Source of the DNA: Actinophytocola xinjiangensis
GTDB taxonomy: Bacteria; Actinomycetota; Actinomycetes; Mycobacteriales; Pseudonocardiaceae
Assembly: GCF_001921215.1 (NCBI RefSeq)
Contig: NZ_MSIF01000005.1
Coordinates: forward strand, 62,001-126,000
DNA length: 64,000 nucleotides
Reading direction: 5' to 3'
Shown: piece after piece, positions 58,108 to 64,000 of the stretch
How positions within the stretch are numbered: position 1 is the stretch's first letter
How the letters are laid out: each line of letters starts with the position of its first letter
Program-made: the position numbers and the translations under genes
Notes under the pieces: generated by a model
Database searches by the model: none
What the model saw: only the letters and a program-made list of their open reading frames with translations
Told to the model about the DNA's origin: nothing

Positions 58108-59547
58108 ATGTCGGTGAGCACTCCTCCACGTCAGGGCAGGACGCCTCCACCGGGCCAACCGCCGAGACCGCCGGGACCTGGTGGTCCGGGCGGCAATGGC
58201 CCGAACGGCCCGAACGGCCCGAACGGGCCGGGCGGCCCACGTCCTCCGCAGGGCCCCCCGCCCGGCGCCGGACCGGCGGGTCCCCCCGCCCAGCCGCCGC
58301 GCCAGCCGGTGACCGCCCGCCGCCGCACCAGCGGCGCGAGCCTGGGCGCGCTGCCGGTGTCCAACCTCGTTGTGGTGGAGATCGCAGTCGCCGTCGGGCT
58401 GGTGCTGCTGGCCATCGACAACACCGCCGTCATGGCCTACGTGGCGATCGTCATAGCGCTGATCGGTCTGGTGATCGCCGCGATCCGCTGGCGCGGCCGC
58501 TGGTTCACCCAGTGGATCAAGCTGACGGTCCGCTACGCGTTCCGCCAGCACGCCAGGGTCTCCCGGCCCACCAACACGATCAGCATGGAGCAGATCGCCG
58601 CCGACGAGGGCACCCAGGTCACCGGCCCGGACGACCCGAGGGTCAGTCTGCTGCGCCTGGCCGTGCCCGACCTGGTCGTCGCGCACGGCAGTGACCACGA
58701 GCGCCGCCCGCTCGGCCTGGCCTGGCACGACGGCACCTGGACCGCCGTCCTGCTGGTCGACCCGGCGCCCGCGCTGGTCACCCAGGTCGGCGGCTCGCCG
58801 AACCTGCCGCTCGGCGCGCTCGCCCCCTGCCTGGAGGACCGCGGCGTGGTGCTCGACGCCATCCAGGTCATCTGGCACTGCTACCCGGGCAGCGCCGCGC
58901 TGCCCCCGAACTCCCCCGCGCTGGCCTCCTACATGGAGGTGCTCGGCCCGCTGCCGGCCGCCGCGCGGCGCACCACCTGGGTCGCCGTCCGGCTGGACCC
59001 GCGCCGCTGCCCGGCGGCCGTGCGGGAACGCGGCGGCGGCGTGCTCGGCGCGCACCGCGCGCTGATCGGCGCGCTGTCCCGGGTGCGCAACGCCCTGGAG
59101 TCCCGGGGCGTGACCACCCGCCCGCTCGACCCGGACGAGCTGCTCAAGGCCGGTATCTCGGCCGCCGAACTGACCGCCGTCGCCGGCTCCAACCAGCGGG
59201 TGGCGCTGCGCGAACGCTGGACGGGCGTCACCGCCGCCGGGGTCGGCCACGCCAGCTACGCGATCACCGGCTGGTCGCGCGGCAAGGTCGCGCAGAACCT
59301 CAACGCGCTGACCGGTGTGCGCGCGCTGTCCTCCACCGTGGCGGTGTCGATCTCGCCGGGTGCCGAGGACAACAAGGTCGGCCTGCGCGGCCTGGTCCGC
59401 GTCAGCGCCCGCACCCCCGCCGAGCTGGAGTACGCCGACGGGCGCCTGTCGTCGATCTCCGACCGCCTCGGCGTGACGCTCACCCCGTTGCGCGGCCTCC
59501 AGGTCAGCGGCCTGGCCGCCACACTGCCGCTGGGAGGTAGGGCATGA
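58108..59547 (+). CDS. eccE: Type VII secretion protein EccE
   Basis: A 479-residue EccE-like protein. It has a Pro/Gly/Asn-rich N-terminus (GNGPNGPNGPNGPGGPRPP), two membrane helices (LVVVEIAVAVGLVLLAI and VMAYVAIVIALIGLVIAAIRW) and a C-terminal cytoplasmic domain with TTWVAVRLDPRRCPAAV and LRGLVRVSARTPAELEYAD. EccE is the outer-rim subunit of ESX membrane complexes and is not present in the ESX-4 locus of M. tuberculosis. The ATG 58108 is used; the open frame extends to 57964 but lacks a ribosome site. The next gene overlaps by ATGA. Confidence 0.88.
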   Translation: MSVSTPPRQGRTPPPGQPPRPPGPGGPGGNGPNGPNGPNGPGGPRPPQGPPPGAGPAGPPAQPPRQPVTARRRTSGASLGALPVSNLVVVEIAVAVGLVLLAIDNTAVMAYVAIVIALIGLVIAAIRWRGRWFTQWIKLTVRYAFRQHARVSRPTNTISMEQIAADEGTQVTGPDDPRVSLLRLAVPDLVVAHGSDHERRPLGLAWHDGTWTAVLLVDPAPALVTQVGGSPNLPLGALAPCLEDRGVVLDAIQVIWHCYPGSAALPPNSPALASYMEVLGPLPAAARRTTWVAVRLDPRRCPAAVRERGGGVLGAHRALIGALSRVRNALESRGVTTRPLDPDELLKAGISAAELTAVAGSNQRVALRERWTGVTAAGVGHASYAITGWSRGKVAQNLNALTGVRALSSTVAVSISPGAEDNKVGLRGLVRVSARTPAELEYADGRLSSISDRLGVTLTPLRGLQVSGLAATLPLGGRA

Positions 59548-60281
59548 CCACGGGCGGTGGCTCCAGCCGGTTGATGGACACCCAGAACGGCACCGGGCTG
59601 AGCCAGGAGTACCTGGTCGACGCGGCCATGCTGGACGCCATCAGCCCCAGCGGCGACCGCGGCGGCATGATGCTGGGCTCGGGCCTCCAGGGCGAGCCGC
59701 TGACGATCTCCGCGCTGCGCCCGGCGCCGACCAGGATCGTGCTGGTCGGCGGCCTGTACATGGCGCGGCAGGTGGCGTTGCGGGCGATGGCGGTCGGCGC
59801 GTGGGTGGTCGTGGCCACCGGGCGCCCGGCGGCCTGGCAGGTGCTGCAGAAGGCCGCCGGCAACGGGCCGGACGGCCGGCCGGCGCCGCTGGTGCAGATC
59901 CGCCGGCTCTCCCCGGTCGAGCTGCCCCGCCCGTCCGAGGACGGGCCGCTGCTGGTCGTGCACGACGGCGGGCCGACCCCGCAGGAGCTGTTCCCGCCGC
60001 GTTCGCCGTGGCAGACCACCGTGTACGTGCTGCCCTACATGCACCCGCAGGCCGGTGCGACGGCCAACGCCGCCGACCTGGTGCTGTTGCAGCGCCTGCC
60101 GGTCGGCCAGGCGCAGCTGGCGGCGCGGATCTGGCGGCTGCCGCCGCCGATGGTCCACCAGCTCACCACGCTGGCCGACGACCAGGTCGTGGCGCTGGGC
60201 CGCAACCTGTGGAAGCCGCTGCGGCTGGTCACCACGCAGAAGGAGCAGGCGATCCTCGGCCCGGTGCGCCGGGGCGACTGA
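59544..60281 (+). CDS. Type VII secretion-associated hypothetical protein
   Basis: A 245-residue protein, translationally coupled to eccE (ATGA). It contains PTRIVLVGGLYMARQVALRAMAVGAWVVVATGRP, a hydrophobic Rossmann-like strand/helix, and the tail TTVYVLPYMHPQAGATANAADLVLLQRLP. No membrane helix is certain. Homologues beside eccE occur in other non-mycobacterial actinobacteria by general recollection, but no function is assigned. It probably serves the secretion complex from the cytoplasmic side. Confidence 0.72.
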   Translation: MTTGGGSSRLMDTQNGTGLSQEYLVDAAMLDAISPSGDRGGMMLGSGLQGEPLTISALRPAPTRIVLVGGLYMARQVALRAMAVGAWVVVATGRPAAWQVLQKAAGNGPDGRPAPLVQIRRLSPVELPRPSEDGPLLVVHDGGPTPQELFPPRSPWQTTVYVLPYMHPQAGATANAADLVLLQRLPVGQAQLAARIWRLPPPMVHQLTTLADDQVVALGRNLWKPLRLVTTQKEQAILGPVRRGD

Positions 60282-60432
60282 CCTCGTCAGGGCACGGGAC
60301 GCGGCAGACGGACGAATCAGCAGGTCCGGTCGGTCCAACTTCTTCCCACGGCTTGTGGATTTGTTCATAAGTCGCGGAGCGAACGCGCTTGGTTCCCTTG
60401 CGTCACCGGGATCGGCGGACAAGTGTTGAGCT

Positions 60433-60448
60433 TGTTCGCTCGCGAACA
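60433..60448. promoter_or_regulatory. Inverted repeat TGTTCGC-TC-GCGAACA
   Basis: TGTTCGC (60433-60439) and GCGAACA (60442-60448) are exact complements, 65 bases upstream of the subtilisin start. The symmetry suggests an operator. It does not match the mycobacterial SOS box (TCGAAC-n4-GTTCGA). Confidence 0.5.
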
Positions 60449-60459
60449 TCCCCTCCCAC

Positions 60460-60495
60460 CACGACCGAACCCGCGAGGGCAGAGGTTCGGTCGTG
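60460..60495 (+). promoter_or_regulatory. Perfect 12-bp stem-loop in the subtilisin leader
   Basis: CACGACCGAACC (60460-60471) pairs completely with GGTTCGGTCGTG (60484-60495) across 12 bases. It ends seven bases before the Shine-Dalgarno AAAGGAGA (60502-60509). A 5' stem here could stabilise the message or control ribosome access. Confidence 0.6.
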
Positions 60496-60513
60496 CCCTG
60501 CAAAGGAGACAAG

Positions 60514-62097
60514 GTGACGAGCAAGTCCCGCGTCATCACGAAACGACGCATTGTCGGGGCCTCACTCGCCGCGGCCACCGCCGCGATGATGAGTGTCAGC
60601 CTCGGGACCACGGCGCAGGCCGCCGTGGGTCAGGTCCTCTACGCCGGATCGGCGGACGCCATCGAGGGCAGCTACGTCGTCGTGTTCAAGGACTCGACGA
60701 TGTCGACGCAGAGCGTCGAGGACCAGGTAGCGACCACCGCCGCCAAGTACGGCAGCGAGGTCGACTACACCTACACCGCCGCGCTGCGCGGCTTCGCGGG
60801 CACGATGAGCGAGCAGGACGCCCAGCGTCTGGCCGCCGACCCGGCCGTCGACTACGTCCAGCAGAACCGGACCGTCACGGTCCTGGCCGACCAGCCCAAC
60901 CCGCCGTCGTGGGGTCTGGACCGGGTCGACCAGCGTGACCTGCCGCTGAACAACAACTACTCGTACTCGAACACGGCGGGCAACGTCACCTCGTACGTGA
61001 TCGACACGGGTATCCGCACCAGCCACGGTGACTTCGGTGGCCGCGCCACGTGGGGCACCAACACCACCGGCGACGGCAACAACACCGACTGCAACGGCCA
61101 CGGCACGCACGTCGCCGGCACCATCGGCGGCACGGCCCACGGTCTGGCCAAGGACGTCAAGCTGATCGCGGTCAAGGTGCTCAACTGCGCCGGCTCCGGC
61201 TCGTTCGCCGGTGTCGCCGCGGGCATCGACTGGGTGACCAGCCACCACACCTCCGGCCCGGCCACGGCGAACATGAGCCTGGGTGCCTCGGGTTCGGACG
61301 CCGCGACGGAGAACGCGGTGCGCAACTCGATCGCCGACGGCGTCACCTACGCCCTGGCGTCGGGCAACTCGAACTCCGACGCGTGCAACTTCACCCCGGC
61401 CCGCGTGGCCGAGGCGATCACGGTGAACGCGTCGACCAACACCGACGCGCGTGCCTCGTTCTCGAACTACGGCACCTGCTCGGACATCTTCGCGCCTGGT
61501 CAGAACATCACCTCGGCGTGGAACACCAGCGACTCGGCCACCAACACCATCAGCGGCACCTCGATGGCCGCGCCGCACGTGGCCGGCGCCGCGTCGCTGT
61601 ACCTGGGCGCCAACCCGTCGGCGACCCCGGCGCAGGTCCAGGCCGCGCTGAAGTCGAGCGGCACCCCCGGCAAGATCACCAGCCCGGGCACCGGCTCGCC
61701 GAACACCCTGCTGTACACCGGTGCCGGTGGCACCGACCCCGATCCGCCGACCGGCTGTGAGGCCGCGACCAACGGCAACAACGTCACCATCAGCGACAAC
61801 GCCACCGTGAACAGCCCGATCACCATCTCCGGCTGCGAGGGCAACGGCGGCGCGTCGTCCACCGTGTCGGTGCAGATCGTGCACACCTACATCGGTGACC
61901 TGGTCGTCGACCTGGTGGCTCCGGACGGCTCCGTGTACAACCTGCACAACCGTTCCGGTGGCAGCACCGACAACATCAACCAGACCTACACCCGCAACCT
62001 GTCGGGTGAGGTCGCCAACGGCACCTGGAACCTGCGTGTTCGCGACGCGGCGTACCTGGACACCGGCTACATCAACAGCTGGACGCTCGACCTCTGA
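60514..62097 (+). CDS. Secreted subtilisin-like serine protease with P-domain
   Basis: A 527-residue preproprotease of the aqualysin/proteinase K type. Signal peptide (RRIVGASLAAATAAMMSVS...AQA), an inhibitor I9 propeptide (YVVVFKDSTMSTQ to QNRTV), then the S8 domain with Asp in VIDTGIRTSHGDFGG, His in GHGTHVAGTIGG and Ser in SGTSMAAPHVAGA. A Pro/Asp linker leads to a C-terminal P/Homo B domain (VQIVHTYIGDLVVDLVAPDG). GTG 60514 follows AAAGGAGA. It has no C-terminal membrane helix and so is not a mycosin, despite the neighbouring type VII genes. Confidence 0.95.
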   Translation: MTSKSRVITKRRIVGASLAAATAAMMSVSLGTTAQAAVGQVLYAGSADAIEGSYVVVFKDSTMSTQSVEDQVATTAAKYGSEVDYTYTAALRGFAGTMSEQDAQRLAADPAVDYVQQNRTVTVLADQPNPPSWGLDRVDQRDLPLNNNYSYSNTAGNVTSYVIDTGIRTSHGDFGGRATWGTNTTGDGNNTDCNGHGTHVAGTIGGTAHGLAKDVKLIAVKVLNCAGSGSFAGVAAGIDWVTSHHTSGPATANMSLGASGSDAATENAVRNSIADGVTYALASGNSNSDACNFTPARVAEAITVNASTNTDARASFSNYGTCSDIFAPGQNITSAWNTSDSATNTISGTSMAAPHVAGAASLYLGANPSATPAQVQAALKSSGTPGKITSPGTGSPNTLLYTGAGGTDPDPPTGCEAATNGNNVTISDNATVNSPITISGCEGNGGASSTVSVQIVHTYIGDLVVDLVAPDGSVYNLHNRSGGSTDNINQTYTRNLSGEVANGTWNLRVRDAAYLDTGYINSWTLDL

Positions 62098-62130
62098 GCA
62101 GCCTCCTGTACGGTCTGACTGGATGAAGTG

Positions 62131-62174
62131 ACCGAGCGGCGCGTTCCCCCGGAGCGCGTCGCTCGGCTCTTTCT
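62131..62174 (+). terminator. Intrinsic terminator after the subtilisin gene
   Basis: ACCGAGCGgCGCG and CGCGtCGCTCGGC... form a stem of about 12 pairs with a short loop at 62131-62167, followed by TCTTTCT. It is 34 bases after the stop codon. Confidence 0.75.
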
Positions 62175-62297
62175 CACCACGTTTTGCCTGGTCAAGCCGT
62201 GGGGATCCCCCCGTTTTCCAGTCTAGCGACGAGCACCGACAGTTCTCGTCGACGACCGGGGCGCCTGGGGACAACCACCGGTGGTGGGACGGCGGAG

Positions 62298-63140
62298 CTA
62301 GCTCAGGGTTCGGACGTTGCGGGTGATCGCGGCGCGGGCGGCGAGGGCCTCGTCGGGTGGGTAGTCGACGGCGGCGAGGGTCAGGCCGTGGGCGGGGGCG
62401 ACGGTGACCTCGCTGGAGCGGGCGGCGGCGGTCAGGAGTGTGGCCGGCCAGTCGGGTGGGCGGCGGCCTTCGCCCACCGACAGGAGGGCGCCGACGAGGC
62501 TGCGGACCATCGAGTGGCAGAACGCGTCGGCCGACACCCTCGCCTCCAGGACGCCGGCGGCGTCCCGGGTCCACTCCAGACGCTGGAGTTCGCGGATCGT
62601 GGTGGCGCCGTCGCGGCGTTTGCAGAACGCGACGAAGTCGTGCTCCCCCAACAGTGTCGCCGACGCGTCGGTGAGGGCCGCCAGGTCCAGGCGACGCGGC
62701 CAGTTCACGGTGTCGTTGCGGCGCAACGGGTTCGCCGCCCACGGGTGGTCGCAGACGCGGTAGACGTAGTGCCTGCGCAGCGCCGAGAAGCGGGCGTCGA
62801 ACGCGGCGGGGGCCGGGACGGCCGAGTGCACTCGGACGTCGCCGGGCAGCGCGCGGGCGAGGCGTTCGACCAGTGTCGGCGGCGCGTCGGCGAGGTCGCA
62901 GTGGGCGACCTGGCCGGTGGCGTGCACCCCGGCGTCGGTGCGGCCGGCGACGGTGAGGCGCACGTCCTGGCGCAGGACCATCGACAGGGTGTCCTCGATG
63001 ACCCCGCACACCGTGCGCCGTTCGGGTTGGCGGGCCCAGCCGGAGAAGTCGGTGCCGTCGTAGGCGATGCCCAGCCGGAACCGGACGAGCCCGTCACCCC
63101 TGGGGGCAACGGGCTCGTCGGGTGTCGAACCGGAAATCAG
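62298..63140 (-). CDS. truA: tRNA pseudouridine(38-40) synthase TruA
   Basis: A 280-residue TruA that forms pseudouridine in the anticodon stem-loop. Motifs: [20 protein letters not shown] near residue 20, the catalytic aspartate in [14 protein letters not shown], and DFVAFCKR and [14 protein letters not shown] later. The family N-terminus ([10 protein letters not shown]) lies upstream of the first canonical start in frame (GTG 63011), so translation must begin earlier. No ATG, GTG or TTG exists between there and rplQ. CTG 63140 overlaps the rplQ stop as CTGA, after GGAGGA six bases upstream, and gives the expected length. Confidence 0.9.
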   Translation of the reverse strand: MISGSTPDEPVAPRGDGLVRFRLGIAYDGTDFSGWARQPERRTVCGVIEDTLSMVLRQDVRLTVAGRTDAGVHATGQVAHCDLADAPPTLVERLARALPGDVRVHSAVPAPAAFDARFSALRRHYVYRVCDHPWAANPLRRNDTVNWPRRLDLAALTDASATLLGEHDFVAFCKRRDGATTIRELQRLEWTRDAAGVLEARVSADAFCHSMVRSLVGALLSVGEGRRPPDWPATLLTAAARSSEVTVAPAHGLTLAAVDYPPDEALAARAAITRNVRTLS

Positions 63141-63865
63141 GACTCGTCCTCCGAAGCGGACTCCTGCGACGGCGGCTTGCTGAAGCCGGCCGCCTCCGCG
63201 TCCTCCTCGGTCCGGAACCAGACCTCGGCGACCGTGCGGTCGTAGAAGGCACTGCCGGGGGTGTGGAACAGCATCGAGTCGGCGTTGCCCTTGATCGGGA
63301 AGCCCTCCGGCTCGGAGCCGTCCTCCAGCGCGGCACGGCTGCCGGCGCCGTAGGGGTGCTCGTCGTCGGACTCGCTCTCCTCGACCACCACGTCGGCGGC
63401 CGGCTCGGCGACGTCAGCCGAAGCCGACGCGGCGGCGGCCGGCTCGGCCGGGGTCTCGTCCTTGGCGAAGCGGGTCTTGCGCGCGGCCTCGGCCTCGGCG
63501 GTGACCGTCTTCTCCTGGATGAGTTCGATGATCGCCATCGGAGCGTTGTCGCCCTTGCGCGGCAACGTCTTCAGGATCCGCGTGTACCCACCGTTGCGGT
63601 CGGAGTAGAACGGGCCGATCTCGGTGCAGAGGCGGTGCACGACCTCCTTGTCCCGGATCACCTTCATGATCATCCGGCGGTTGTGGAGGTCACCCACCTT
63701 CGCCTTGGTGATCAGGCGCTCGGCGTAGGGCCGCAGCTTCTTCGCCTTGGCCTGGGTGGTGGTGATCCGGCCGTGCGCGAACAGCGACGTGGCGAGGTTC
63801 GCCAGCATCAGCCGCTCGTGCGCCGGAGAGCCGCCCAGGCGGGCGCCCTTGGTTGGCGTGGGCAT
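63137..63865 (-). CDS. rplQ: 50S ribosomal protein L17 with C-terminal extension
   Basis: A 242-residue L17. The first 120 residues are canonical ([64 protein letters not shown]). An Ala/Glu/Asp-rich acidic linker ([19 protein letters not shown]) follows, then an extra small domain with [19 protein letters not shown] and [18 protein letters not shown]. This segment resembles short actinobacterial domains with the GNxxSxxYH...AExWF pattern. The ATG overlaps the rpoA stop (TAATG). Classical L17 is about 120-180 residues. Confidence 0.96.
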   Translation of the reverse strand: MPTPTKGARLGGSPAHERLMLANLATSLFAHGRITTTQAKAKKLRPYAERLITKAKVGDLHNRRMIMKVIRDKEVVHRLCTEIGPFYSDRNGGYTRILKTLPRKGDNAPMAIIELIQEKTVTAEAEAARKTRFAKDETPAEPAAAASASADVAEPAADVVVEESESDDEHPYGAGSRAALEDGSEPEGFPIKGNADSMLFHTPGSAFYDRTVAEVWFRTEEDAEAAGFSKPPSQESASEDES

Positions 63866-64000
63866 TACAACTGCTCCGTCTCCGCGTAGTCCTGGCCATC
63901 GTCGTTGCCGGCATCGCCGCTCACCGAGTCGGACCAACCCTCGCTCGCGTAGTCGGTCGCGGCGGTGGTGGGGTCGAACCCGGGGGGGCTGTCCTTCAGC
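63865..64000 (-). CDS. rpoA: RNA polymerase alpha subunit, C-terminal end (partial)
   Basis: Only the last 44 codons are inside the window. The frame reads [10 protein letters not shown], then an acidic tail ending YAETEQL, typical of actinobacterial alpha subunits; TAA overlaps the L17 ATG. The rest of the gene lies beyond base 64000. The rpoA-rplQ-truA order is the usual bacterial arrangement. Confidence 0.93.
   Translation of the reverse strand, partial: LKDSPPGFDPTTAATDYASEGWSDSVSGDAGNDDGQDYAETEQL

Noticed and set aside
60514-62097. Mycosin (MycP) of the neighbouring type VII system
   Set aside because: The protease has an I9 propeptide and a C-terminal P-domain but no C-terminal membrane helix, so it belongs with secreted aqualysin-type enzymes.
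60562-63009. An 815-codon minus-strand frame spanning truA and the subtilisin gene
   Set aside because: It crosses a terminator and runs antisense to a complete S8 protease; its product is Arg/Gly/Pro-rich and has no recognisable domain.

Overview
The window is about 72% G+C by eye, almost fully coding, and uses many GTG starts with four-base stop/start overlaps. It is chromosomal DNA of an Actinomycetota species. Gene order matches the Mycobacterium tuberculosis Rv3199c-Rv3212 block: nudC, K+ channel, adnB/adnA, alkyltransferase-like gene, TIGR02569 protein, moeZ, DUF3152, TetR, DUF3107, ferritin-like protein, rhlE, PQQ-type membrane protein. That block is interrupted here by accessory islands. 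The right end carries rpoA-rplQ-truA beside type VII secretion genes. A mycolate-lacking relative such as a member of the Pseudonocardiaceae is the best fit, but this is an inference.

Layout. 1-11 kb: an epimerase, a short CDF-type membrane protein, a DinB-like protein, a tyrosine phosphatase, nudC, a catalytic/non-catalytic pair of M16 peptidases, a DUF2207 membrane protein, a zinc metallopeptidase and a K+ channel. 11-18 kb: the AdnAB break-resection motor-nuclease with a small coupled ORF between its two subunits, divergent from an alkyltransferase-like repair protein. 18.1-20.1 kb: an intact 1.53-kb insertion sequence with 13-bp inverted repeats and a 5-bp target duplication, lying in G/T-rich low-complexity DNA. 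20.1-29.7 kb: a nitrate/nitrite assimilation block in two same-strand units (nitrate reductase, flavoprotein, NarK; then NirB, NirD, HemD-winged-helix fusion, sirohydrochlorin chelatase), with a GlnR-like operator before nirB.

30-32 kb holds the TIGR02569 protein and MoeZ. 32.6-38.5 kb is the least familiar part and has lower G+C by eye. A minus-strand array encodes three small unknown proteins, a radical SAM enzyme, two mutually homologous proteins of possible RNase H/exonuclease type, a P-loop kinase-like protein and a NUDIX hydrolase. It is divergent from an Scr1-type HTH/DUF397 pair across two palindromes. This is the best candidate for an undescribed system. 38.5-48.5 kb returns to the conserved block (DUF3152, hydrolases, two TetR regulators, DUF3107, ferritin-like protein, DEAD-box helicase, RecB-type nuclease). 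48.5-53 kb holds housekeeping genes (MarC, PHP phosphoesterase, PH-domain protein, NUDIX, DUF2332, MaoC). 53.2-54.6 kb is corA behind a leader with a 25-codon ORF, a long stem and a palindrome. 54.8-60.3 kb holds type VII secretion components (two WXG100/EspC-like proteins, EccB, EccE and a companion), followed by a secreted subtilisin with a P-domain. 62.3 kb to the end is truA, rplQ and rpoA on the minus strand.

Several starts are unusual. truA has no ATG/GTG/TTG in frame but shares a CTGA overlap with rplQ, and the DEAD-box gene has its Shine-Dalgarno sequence placed before an ATC codon. No tRNA, rRNA or CRISPR array was seen.
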